A DNA stretch of 6,536 nucleotides. Source: an uncultured Clostridia bacterium. Its GTDB lineage: Bacteria > Bacillota > Clostridia > TANB77 > CAG-508. Position 1 is the stretch's first letter. Every line of letters starts with the position of its first letter. Made by a program: the position numbers and the translations under genes. Below are positions 1 to 6,424 of this stretch, one piece after another. The stretch lies in assembly GCA_948745425.1 (NCBI GenBank), contig CAPZDM010000081.1:1-6536 (forward strand), written 5' to 3'. The notes below the pieces were generated by a model. The model had not been told where the DNA came from. It ran no database searches and saw nothing but the letters and a program-made list of their open reading frames with translations.

Positions 1-79
1 TTGAATCACTTTTTTACTATTATTTTTGTTTCACATCAATTGTAACACTACATTTTGAAAAGAAATTTAATATATATCA

Positions 80-418
80 TCATTTCCAAACTCTATCACA
101 ATTTTTAGTTTCTTTATCTTTGAATGCTCTAAAAATATCTACATTATTCATATTAGCTATACTAAGTAAATATATAAAGCAATCTGCTAATTCTTCTTCA
201 ACACTATCATTATATTCTTTTGTTATATCTAAATGTCCATTTGTGTTTTTTCTTATTGCTTTAGCAAGTTCTCCTAACTCTTCTAAAAATAACATCATTT
301 CTCTTTCAATAGTAACTCCATCAAATTTTCTAGCTTTCTTCATATCTTTTATGTATTTTTGAATTTCTCCAACAGAACTTTTTTCATTTAATAATTCTAA
401 TTTTTCCTTTAATTCCAT
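80..418 (-). CDS. MazG-like nucleotide pyrophosphohydrolase
   Basis: A 112-residue protein of the all-alpha NTP pyrophosphatase (MazG/dUTPase-like) superfamily. These enzymes split NTPs or dNTPs into NMP and pyrophosphate, often to clear damaged or surplus nucleotides. The metal-binding pattern EExxE...ExxD is visible as E46, E47, E50 and E76, D79, in the segments FLEELGELAKAIRK and EEELADCFIYLLSIAN. The length fits a single-domain MazG-like protein, about half of E. coli MazG. It starts 9 nt after the Nudix stop codon. Its Shine-Dalgarno AGGAG (minus strand, 429-425) overlaps that TAG stop, so translation is probably coupled to the Nudix gene. It ends in tandem TGA codons and is the last gene of the dinD-nudix-mazG group. 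The family is secure. The substrate cannot be read from the sequence. Confidence 0.88.
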   Translation of the reverse strand: MELKEKLELLNEKSSVGEIQKYIKDMKKARKFDGVTIEREMMLFLEELGELAKAIRKNTNGHLDITKEYNDSVEEELADCFIYLLSIANMNNVDIFRAFKDKETKNCDRVWK

Positions 419-427
419 ATCTAACTC

Positions 428-934
428 CTACAATTGTATTTCTTCTTTAAGAAATTTACTAACAAATTCCCATCTATGTTTTATAAACTTACCACTATTT
501 ACTAAATCGTTAATTTCTGTCCAAGTTGCCCATTTTACATCTGAAACTTCATCTTCTTGAAATTTCATTTTAGATATATCATAATCACATCTTAAAATAT
601 ATGTCTCAATCCAAACATTTCCTGTTTTAAACTTTGTAATCAATTTTAAATTATCAGCATTAATATCAATATTTAATTCTTCTTTTGCTTCTCTAACAAT
701 AGTATTTATCGAATTTTCTCCTAATATAACAGAACCACCAGTCATAGCCCATACATTAGGTTCTAGCTTTTTTTGTTTTGCTCTTTTTTGAATTAGTATC
801 TTATTATCACTATTTATTATCCATACATCTGCTCCTAAATGATAAAAACCTCTGTCAAAAACTTTTTGATCATATTTCTCCATTATTTCGCCTGTTGGAT
901 TCCCATTGTCATCTAGCACTTCCCATAGTTCCAT
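428..934 (-). CDS. Nudix hydrolase
   Basis: A cytoplasmic Nudix-fold enzyme of 168 residues, hydrolysing a nucleoside diphosphate linked to some other moiety. The Nudix box GX5EX7REUXEEXGU appears as G67, E73, R81, E82, E85, E86, with N88 in place of the usual last Gly. Before it come the strand YHLGADVWIIN and the segment ILIQKRAKQK. I chose ATG 934 (MELWEVLDDNG) because Nudix proteins of this group usually begin this way, and a weak GAAGG lies upstream. The frame is open further upstream to ATG 1045, which would give 205 residues. The extra 37 residues (PEELPTPKKSLKQLEKENK and following) are not Nudix sequence. They match the C-terminus of DinD, which reaches this frame if one base at 1052 is removed. 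The longer form therefore looks like an artefact of the dinD frameshift, although an AGGA sits suitably before ATG 1045. Substrate unknown. Confidence 0.87.
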   Translation of the reverse strand: MELWEVLDDNGNPTGEIMEKYDQKVFDRGFYHLGADVWIINSDNKILIQKRAKQKKLEPNVWAMTGGSVILGENSINTIVREAKEELNIDINADNLKLITKFKTGNVWIETYILRCDYDISKMKFQEDEVSDVKWATWTEINDLVNSGKFIKHRWEFVSKFLKEEIQL

Positions 935-1019
935 AGCGTTATTGCCTTCATTTATATTTTTCATTTCAGCATTTTTCAAATTTCTTTTATTTTCTTTTTC
1001 CAATTGTTTTAAGCTCTTT

Positions 1020-1802
1020 TTAGGTGTAGGTAATTCTTCTGGCATAGTTCCGTCCTGCTTGTTTAATTGCTTTTCTAACTATTTTTCCAATTTTATTATG
1101 AGTATCGCAAGCTTTCTTTTCAGTATCAATTTTATCTCTTTTTAATCTTGATTCTGTTTGTGTTATACGAAATAAATTAGCTGCAAGTTCTTCACTTCCC
1201 ATATTGTCTAAAATGTCTTCTCTATATCTTAATCCTTTTCTTTTTGCAATATCATCAGCTGTTTCTCCATTGTATAGACCTTTATATCCAGCATTATGAA
1301 ATTTGTCAAAATTTTTAACTCCTGCATTTTTAGCAGTTTGATTAAGTGAATAATTGCCTTTCTTTGTCAAGTTTCTTTGATAAAATCTCTTTTCATCTTC
1401 CGTTAATGAACTATATTCTTTTTCGCTAATTTCTTGCTTTCTGGTTTGAATTGCAAAATATGTTTGTGCAAGAGCAATAACTTTTTTTCTTGTATCTCCA
1501 TTTTGTGCTATTAAATAACAAGCATAACGTGTTAATTTATAATCTTTTTGCTTTCTTTCTGCTCCTGAACCTATTTGCACCATTTTGTCGACATCGACAA
1601 AATGGTCAAAAACATTAATATCACTATTTTTACAAGATTCTTTTGCTTTGTTTATTACATTTTCAAATTTTCGCCATTCTTTATAATTTAAAACTGATTG
1701 TAATTCTCTAGCATACCAAAATTCAATTCCGTTTTCATCAATATGTTTTATATCTTCAAAAGTTTCATTATTATAATTTTCTCCTTTTTCTAATTCACTC
1801 AT
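1020..1802 (-). CDS. dinD: DinD-like DNA-damage-inducible protein D, frameshifted near its C-terminus
   Basis: A 260-residue homologue of E. coli DinD, an SOS-induced protein reported to affect RecA filaments. Its N-terminal domain is shared with phage antirepressors of the BRO type. Conserved blocks are FEDIKHIDENGIEFWYAREL (15-34), the RYACYLIAQNGD segment (92-103), QTYFAIQTRKQE (113-124) and MGSEELAANLFRITQTE (201-217). E. coli DinD continues QAGG-TMPEELPTP near its end. Here the frame runs to QAG (248-250) and then diverges into ten unrelated residues, while TMPEELPTPKK is encoded in the next frame. One extra base at 1052 accounts for this. The start ATG 1802 has GGAGT at 1816-1812. It is the first gene of a group with the Nudix and MazG genes. 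A 28-bp palindrome lies within codons for residues 66-75. No Bacillus-type LexA box (GAACnnnnGTTC) is seen upstream, so SOS control is not supported. Confidence 0.85.
   Translation of the reverse strand: MSELEKGENYNNETFEDIKHIDENGIEFWYARELQSVLNYKEWRKFENVINKAKESCKNSDINVFDHFVDVDKMVQIGSGAERKQKDYKLTRYACYLIAQNGDTRKKVIALAQTYFAIQTRKQEISEKEYSSLTEDEKRFYQRNLTKKGNYSLNQTAKNAGVKNFDKFHNAGYKGLYNGETADDIAKRKGLRYREDILDNMGSEELAANLFRITQTESRLKRDKIDTEKKACDTHNKIGKIVRKAIKQAGRNYARRITYT
1052..1052 (-). other. Apparent single-base insertion (frameshift) in dinD
   Basis: On the minus strand the sequence reads GCA GGA C GGA ACT ATG CCA. Removing the C (plus-strand G at 1052) restores the DinD consensus AGGTMPEELPTP. With the C present, dinD ends at the TAA at 1022-1020. 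It could be a real mutation or a sequencing or assembly error. No run of identical bases is present that would invite polymerase slippage. Confidence 0.7.
1579..1606. repeat. Perfect 28-bp inverted repeat inside dinD
   Basis: Two 13-bp arms (left arm on the plus strand ACCATTTTGTCGA, 1579-1591) flank a 2-bp centre (CA, 1592-1593). The right arm at 1594-1606 is an exact reverse complement. It lies in codons for D66 to V75 of DinD. In RNA it could fold as a 12-13 bp stem with a very tight loop. In DNA it has the form of a dimer-binding site. Five codons in it end in G or C (GAC, GTC, GTC, GAC, GTG), against the A/T-ending habit of the gene. Confidence 0.85.
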
Positions 1803-1832
1803 TTGAAATCAACTCCATTTCTTATTATCTAC

Positions 1833-1861
1833 ATTTTATTATAAATTCAAATGAATTGCAA
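1833..1861 (-). promoter_or_regulatory. Predicted promoter of the dinD-nudix-mazG group
   Basis: On the minus strand a -35 TTGCAA (1861-1856) and a -10 TAAAAT (1838-1833) are 17 bp apart and lie about 30 bp before the dinD start codon. A TATAAT overlaps just upstream of the chosen -10 but lacks a good -35 partner. Spacing and position fit a housekeeping sigma factor. In DNA this AT-rich such matches occur often by chance. Confidence 0.5.
1844..1857. promoter_or_regulatory. Palindrome in the dinD promoter spacer, candidate operator
   Basis: A perfect 14-bp inverted repeat (plus strand AATTCA AA TGAATT) fills most of the spacer between the predicted -35 and -10 boxes and touches the -35. A repressor bound here would block RNA polymerase. 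It does not match the Bacillus LexA box, and the AT-rich background makes chance occurrence possible. Confidence 0.3.
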
Positions 1862-1878
1862 TATATATACGAAAATTT

Positions 1879-1926
1879 GTTTTTAATTAGTCTATTATTG
1901 ATTATATTGTATAGTTAATTAAAAAC
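1879..1926 (-). terminator. Inverted repeat at the end of the ABC operon, possible terminator
   Basis: Eleven-bp arms GTTTTTAATTA (1879-1889) and TAATTAAAAAC (1916-1926) pair perfectly. A further 4-bp CTAT/ATAG pairing lies inside after a small internal loop. The ABC stop codon lies in the promoter-distal arm as transcribed from the minus strand. The stem is nearly all A-T, and only a short TTTT follows on the minus strand. A better T-tract (TTTTTCTTT) follows on the plus strand, where no gene ends. As a minus-strand terminator it is weak. Confidence 0.35.
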
Positions 1927-3549
1927 TTTTTCTTTATTTACTATCATGTCTACTTTTCCATCTTTTAGATAAATTATTTTATCAGAATTTTCAATAGTGG
2001 ATTTTCTGTGTGCTATTATAATTACTGTACTTTCTTTCGTTATTCTATCTATTAACTTTTGCATTCTATCCTCAGTTTTTAAATCTATATTTGAAGTTGG
2101 TTCATCAAATATATAAATATTTGCTTTATGCAAAATTGCCCTTAAAAAGGCTATCATTTGAAGTTGTCCATAAGATAATTTATTCTTTTCTATTTTTTCT
2201 TCTAATCCATTTGGAAATTTATCTAAAACTTTTTCAAAACCTATTTCGTTTGCAACAGTTCTTATTTGCTCATCTGTAATTGTTTTATCTCCTAATATAA
2301 TATTATTTTTTAATGTATCATTTAGTATATATGGTGTTTGTGAAATATAAGAAATATTTTTCCTTATATCTTGTATTCTTACTTCTTGAATATTTCTTCC
2401 TCCAATTAATATCTTCCCACTTTGTATAGGATATAATCTCATAAGAACATTTGCAAGCGTTGTTTTGCCTACACCTGTTTTTCCTGCAATCGTTACTTTA
2501 TTACCTTCTTTTATAATAAATGATATATTATGTAGTACCTTATTTTCTCCATATTGCATACAAACATTTTCAAATTCAATATCACCTTTTAAATCTTCTA
2601 CAATTTCTCCTGTTTCTATATCTTCTTTTCCTTGTTCTTTTAATAATTTATTAATTCTTTTTAATGACATACTAGAAGATTGTATTTCTTCTAATTCTGT
2701 AAATATTTCATTTAAAGGCGTTCTACAATTTTGTATATAATTTATTACAAGATAAATACTTCCTAAAGAAATTGTGATATTAATATGAAATACATAAATC
2801 AAAATTAAATAAATCGCAATTGCTTGTATTGTTACAGCAAGTGGATAAATAAAACTCTCATCAAAAATCCATTTCTTTCTATAAACTAATTCTTCATCTA
2901 ATGTTTTACATATTTTATCTTCATTCTTTTTTTGCAATCCATATAAGAAAGTTAATTTATTTTTATTATACATTTCAGAAAATTGTTTATTTTCTTTATC
3001 TCTTTTATCTAAAATTATTTTATTACAATTAGCTACTTGATGTGTAAATATATAGGAAACTACTGCATTTAATAAAATTGCAACACTTCCAATAATAGCT
3101 AACTTTATATCTGCGAAAAACATAAAAATTACCATAGTTATAATATAAACAACATCATTTAATACTACTTGCATTGTTCCTAAAAATAATGATGATACAT
3201 TATCTATATCTGCTGTTAATCTTGTATAAATTTCTGATGAATTATATTTTTGATATGTTGACATATCCCATTTTAATATATGATAAAATAATTTTTCTCT
3301 TAAATCTTTTAGTATTTTTGACATTGCCTTATTTATAATGCTATTTCTTGTATTTTTTGCTAATACTAAAATAATATGTATTATAAAATATGTTAAAAAT
3401 AACTTTATTAAAGCATCTTTTGCTGTTATATCAATGTCTAATATTCCTTTCATAACTAATGGATGTGAGGCACTTAAAATATTAACTATAATTATAGAAA
3501 TTCCAACTAAAATTAATATTTTAGCATTTTTCTTTAGAATATATTTCAT
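1915..3549 (-). CDS. ABC exporter half-transporter, second subunit (catalytic NBD, degenerate signature motif)
   Basis: A 544-residue ABC exporter with an N-terminal six-helix membrane domain (hydrophobic stretches near 10-28, 48-64, 130-146, 150-168, 236-256, 258-272) and a C-terminal ATPase domain from about 320. Visible motifs are A-loop Y333, Walker A GKTGVGKT (356-363), Q-loop Q404, Walker B IYIFDE with catalytic E483, D-loop SNID (486-489) and H-loop H514. The signature is LSYGQ (458-462) instead of LSGGQ, so this subunit supplies the defective signature to its partner's ATP site. A TTG start at 3570 would add seven residues. I prefer ATG 3549 because AAAGGA sits 8 nt before it. The gene overlaps the end of the upstream ABC gene by 29 nt, so co-translation is likely. 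The two proteins probably form a heterodimer in the cytoplasmic membrane. The exported substrate is unknown. Drug, lipid or peptide are all possible, and no peptide precursor is seen nearby. Confidence 0.93.
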   Translation of the reverse strand: MKYILKKNAKILILVGISIIIVNILSASHPLVMKGILDIDITAKDALIKLFLTYFIIHIILVLAKNTRNSIINKAMSKILKDLREKLFYHILKWDMSTYQKYNSSEIYTRLTADIDNVSSLFLGTMQVVLNDVVYIITMVIFMFFADIKLAIIGSVAILLNAVVSYIFTHQVANCNKIILDKRDKENKQFSEMYNKNKLTFLYGLQKKNEDKICKTLDEELVYRKKWIFDESFIYPLAVTIQAIAIYLILIYVFHINITISLGSIYLVINYIQNCRTPLNEIFTELEEIQSSSMSLKRINKLLKEQGKEDIETGEIVEDLKGDIEFENVCMQYGENKVLHNISFIIKEGNKVTIAGKTGVGKTTLANVLMRLYPIQSGKILIGGRNIQEVRIQDIRKNISYISQTPYILNDTLKNNIILGDKTITDEQIRTVANEIGFEKVLDKFPNGLEEKIEKNKLSYGQLQMIAFLRAILHKANIYIFDEPTSNIDLKTEDRMQKLIDRITKESTVIIIAHRKSTIENSDKIIYLKDGKVDMIVNKEKVFN

Positions 3550-5275
3550 CTGTTTCTTCCTTTCTTTCAAGGTACTCTAGTTCTTTATAGAACTCATTTC
3601 TTTGCATTAATTCTTCATGTGTACCACAATCTTGTATTTGTCCGTTTAGTAAGATATATACTTTATCCAATTGTTTTACATTAGATATTTTATTAGATAT
3701 CACTATTAGTGTGTTATTTGAAACTTTTCTTATTAAGGTATCTATTATCTTTTTTTCAGTTTTAGTATCTAAAGCTGAAAGAGTGTCATCAAAAATATTA
3801 ATATCTCTAATTTTACCTAAATTTCTTGCAATTGATATTCTTTGCTTTTGACCTCCTGATAATTTAATACCTTTTTCTCCAACAAAAGTATTTTCTTTAT
3901 TTTCTAGTTTCTCTATATCTTCTTTTAGTTCTGCATTTTGTATAATAGTTTCTAATTCTTTATCTTCTAGTTCTTCTTTAATATCGATATTTGCCTTTAT
4001 TGTATTATCTAATATGATGTTTGACTGAATTGCATAATTATATTTTTCAAAAATTGTATTTCTTTGATATGTATTAATATCTTGATCATTTATATAAATC
4101 ATTTCATTTGGTATTTCATAAAAGCCACATAATATATTCATTAATGTAGTTTTTCCACTACCTACTTCTCCTATAATTCCTATCTTTTCACCTTTTTTGA
4201 TTGTCATCTTTATATCATTTAAACTTGGTTTTTTATTATCATTGTACCAATATGATAAATGCTTAATTTCAATTTTATCTATCTTTTCTAATTTTTTACC
4301 CTGTTCTTGAAACTGCTCTAGGTTTAGAAAATAATTAAATCTATTTATAGATTGTTTAAAATAAGGCAATTTTTGTAACATACTTTGTATAGCTGATACA
4401 AAATCTCCTAAAATTTGTCCTATATATCCTATAAATGCTACAATTCCTCCTACTGTAACTGCTCCATTTAATATATATACAATTCCTATACCAAATCCTG
4501 CAACATAACAATATGCCCACAATAAGTTTATAACACTGCTAATCTTATTTTTAGATACACCTATTTGATAGTCTGTATCATACATTTGGCTATTTATTTT
4601 TTTGAATTTTTCTGTTTGTTCCTTTTGCCTATTATATGATTTTACTAACAAAAATCCTTCTGTATTTTGTTCTATATTCTTAGATAATTCCACGTAAACT
4701 TTTCTTGATATTTCAACTTTTTCTTTTAATTTTTTGTAATAATAATACATAACTATAATTGCTATTGGAAAAGCGGGTATTAAATATATCGCTAATTCTT
4801 TATTTAACTGATTCCATATCAAAGTAATTCCCATAATTGGAGTAACACACATTTTAGTAAGCCAAAACCAGAAATTTCCCAAAACTTTATGAATTGACAG
4901 TATTTCTTTTGATAAATATGCTAAAAATGCTCCTTTATTTTCTTTTTCAAAATACTCTGGTTTTACTTTTTGTAAGTGCTTTATTACTTCTTTTCTTAAG
5001 TATGTATCTGATTTTCTTGAAACAGTAAAATATAATGTTCGATATAAAGTTCTTGGTATAAACACAAAGCTACAGTAAAATATTAACCAATATGCTTCTT
5101 GTATTATTTGATCCTTGTTTATAGTTGTTTTCATTAACATATCTAAAATATTTCCTATACATTGAGGAATTTTAAATGCCATATATATTACTATAGTATG
5201 TAAAATTACTCCTAGTAAGTGATATGGAAGTATTCTATTTAATTCTTTAGTTATAATTTCATTGTATTTTTTCAT
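3521..5275 (-). CDS. ABC exporter half-transporter, first subunit (degenerate NBD with intact LSGGQ)
   Basis: A 584-residue ABC exporter subunit with membrane helices near 18-36, 60-82, 135-156, 160-180, 246-268 and 272-292, then an ATPase domain from about 334. Motifs are Walker A GEVGSGKT (369-376), Q-loop Q417, an intact LSGGQ signature (472-476), Walker B INIFDD (492-497) and D-loop SALD (500-503). Two catalytic positions are altered. The Glu after Walker B is D497 (IFDD), and the switch histidine is replaced by N528 (VISNKIS). This pattern is that of the degenerate-site subunit in heterodimeric exporters such as BmrCD, LmrCD or TM287/288. The partner is the overlapping downstream gene, which has intact Glu and His but a broken signature. 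The start at ATG 5275 has AGGAG 6 nt upstream. It is the first gene of the ABC operon, behind its own predicted promoter. Substrate unknown. Confidence 0.93.
   Translation of the reverse strand: MKKYNEIITKELNRILPYHLLGVILHTIVIYMAFKIPQCIGNILDMLMKTTINKDQIIQEAYWLIFYCSFVFIPRTLYRTLYFTVSRKSDTYLRKEVIKHLQKVKPEYFEKENKGAFLAYLSKEILSIHKVLGNFWFWLTKMCVTPIMGITLIWNQLNKELAIYLIPAFPIAIIVMYYYYKKLKEKVEISRKVYVELSKNIEQNTEGFLLVKSYNRQKEQTEKFKKINSQMYDTDYQIGVSKNKISSVINLLWAYCYVAGFGIGIVYILNGAVTVGGIVAFIGYIGQILGDFVSAIQSMLQKLPYFKQSINRFNYFLNLEQFQEQGKKLEKIDKIEIKHLSYWYNDNKKPSLNDIKMTIKKGEKIGIIGEVGSGKTTLMNILCGFYEIPNEMIYINDQDINTYQRNTIFEKYNYAIQSNIILDNTIKANIDIKEELEDKELETIIQNAELKEDIEKLENKENTFVGEKGIKLSGGQKQRISIARNLGKIRDINIFDDTLSALDTKTEKKIIDTLIRKVSNNTLIVISNKISNVKQLDKVYILLNGQIQDCGTHEELMQRNEFYKELEYLERKEETDEIYSKEKC
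3558..3563 (-). promoter_or_regulatory. Shine-Dalgarno deciding the ABC subunit 2 start
   Basis: AAAGGA on the minus strand lies 8 nt before ATG 3549 and downstream of the alternative TTG at 3570. It favours the ATG. It is inside the coding sequence of the upstream ABC gene, supporting translational coupling. Confidence 0.7.
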
Positions 5276-5315
5276 ATGTTCTCCTATTATATATGTTTTT
5301 CATTCTATCATTTAA

Positions 5316-5344
5316 ATTTTAACATAATTATATATTTTACACAA
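5316..5344 (-). promoter_or_regulatory. Predicted promoter of the ABC operon
   Basis: On the minus strand a -35-like TTGTGT (5344-5339) is 17 bp from a -10 TAAAAT (5321-5316), about 40 bp before the first ABC start codon. The -10 is good and the -35 is weak, which would suit an activated or regulated promoter. Confidence 0.4.
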
Positions 5345-5356
5345 TACAAAATTGTG
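5340..5356. promoter_or_regulatory. Inverted repeat overlapping the ABC promoter -35, candidate operator
   Basis: Arms CACAAT (5340-5345) and ATTGTG (5351-5356) are separated by 5 bp and overlap the predicted -35 box. The size and position fit a dimeric transcription factor. No regulator gene is present in the window, so the binder is unknown. Confidence 0.3.
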
Positions 5357-5406
5357 GCGAATTTTCCATAAAAATCAGTATTATCTGCTCCTTTTTATAA
5401 AAATAT

Positions 5407-5440
5407 ACAAGATTATTACTTTTATACATAACAATCTTGT
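5407..5440 (-). terminator. Weak terminator-like hairpin after the relaxase exon
   Basis: Arms ACAAGATT (5407-5414) and AATCTTGT (5433-5440) pair perfectly around an 18-nt loop, starting 7 nt after the relaxase stop. On the minus strand the hairpin is followed by ATATTTTTAT. The stem is short and AT-rich, so termination would be inefficient. An alternative small palindrome TAACAA/TTGTTA overlaps one arm. Confidence 0.4.
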
Positions 5441-5447
5441 TATAATC

Positions 5448-6421
5448 TTATCTGCTTAAATATCTGTCTTTTTTCTTTGTTTTAGCAATATCTTCTTGTC
5501 CGTTTTTCATTTGCATTTCAATTTTTATTACTTCTTTAACCTTTTGTGTATCTTCTAAAATACAATTTGCTGTTTTCAGATTTTTTCTATACTTATTTAG
5601 TATTGTAGTGCATTCATTTCGTTTCTCTTTATACTCTTGTATTAATTTATCATCTGTGCAATTTCTTAGCTTATTTCTGTATTTTTGCCTTAAATTAGTA
5701 ACATTTTCAATATCTTTTTCAGTTTGTGAAATATAACTTTTTACATCTTCTGTCGTTTTTAGTTTTGCTGTTACTATAAGTCTAATTTCATTAGAATATC
5801 GTTCCATTTTTCTTACTTCTTGTTTCATTTCTGGAGATAGTGGCTGATAGTTTTCTCGTTTTGGTAATAGTCCTAATAAATGAAATAGTAATAAAAACAA
5901 TACATCAATTCCACTCATTTTACTAATATCTTTGAATTTACCTTTATATTTATAAACTTTATATTTTTGTTTTTTCTTTTTAGGGTGTATAAATTCCATA
6001 TATCTATTTTGATAATAATACGGATTGTGTTCAACTTTATTTGCAATATTCTTTGGCAAATATTGTTCTCCTAAATGATACATTCTTACTGCTTTTTTAT
6101 CATTTATTGAACGAATTGTTGGGTATTTCCTATTATAATCATCATTTATAATATAACCTTTTTTTAACATTATCTTTTTAAATTGTCCGTAATTTATACA
6201 CATTTGCATTGCTTCATCAATAGCTTGTCTTATTACATTATACTTTGTTGGCTCTCCTCGTTTTTCTGCAAAATATATACTTCTTGGTGTTTTTCCTGCT
6301 GGCTTTTCAATAACTGTTAGTCCACATTCCTTACATAGTTCATCTGATAACTCTCTGAAATGATAATATGCTCCCTTGTTACAGTTGAATTTTTTTCCTG
6401 TAAACATATTAACTGAATTTA
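5448..6421 (-). CDS. Relaxase/mobilisation nuclease, 3' exon of an intron-interrupted gene (5' part missing)
   Basis: This is the C-terminal part of a conjugative relaxase of the type in Tn1549-like elements. Such enzymes nick one strand at oriT and carry it to the recipient. The first in-frame ATG (6407) gives 319 residues, but it has no ribosome site, and the frame extends upstream through AAT TCA GTT AAT. This gives NSVN-MFTGKKFNCNKG, the segment just after the catalytic His motif in intact relaxases. The frame meets the group II intron 3' end at 6422/6421. The nuclease-domain remainder follows (FRELSDELCKECGL, 17-30; NRKYPTIRSINDKKAVRMY, 92-110), then a Lys-rich linker, a short hydrophobic patch (VLFLLLFHLLGLLP, 169-182) and a charged, probably coiled-coil tail (about 191-315). 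Alone it lacks the catalytic histidines. A functional protein needs the intron to splice. The 5' exon is outside the window. Confidence 0.85.
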
Positions 6422-6424
6422 GTA

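Noticed and set aside
1..79. Terminator or small gene downstream of mazG
   Set aside because: I find no stable hairpin with a T-tract and no open frame with a ribosome site. The CAATTG motif is only a 6-bp palindrome.
120..362. Plus-strand open frame of 80 codons opposite the MazG-like gene
   Set aside because: It lies wholly within the opposite strand of a clear gene, has no ribosome site, and its low-complexity hydrophobic content comes from AT-rich antisense sequence. The plus-strand frames at 906-1145, 2091-2279, 2465-2740 and 3338-3580 are rejected for the same reason.
934..1045. Nudix start at ATG 1045 giving 205 residues
   Set aside because: The extra N-terminal residues are the displaced DinD C-terminus, and the methionine is the conserved M of TMPEELPTP. 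The AGGA before it is probably fortuitous.
1046..1060. Programmed +1 frameshift joining dinD to the Nudix frame
   Set aside because: The site is GGA C GGA. A tRNA reading GGA would pair poorly after slipping to GAC, and no slippery run, downstream pseudoknot or upstream Shine-Dalgarno stimulator is apparent. The rare CGG codon alone is not enough. Mutation or sequence error is simpler.
3550..3570. TTG start at 3570 for the second ABC gene
   Set aside because: ATG 3549 has a better-placed AAAGGA. The added residues KERKKQ are the out-of-frame reading of the purine-rich ribosome site.
6405..6407. ATG 6407 as a real start of a short 319-residue protein
   Set aside because: No ribosome site precedes it, and relaxase homology continues upstream of it (NSVN) up to the intron boundary.
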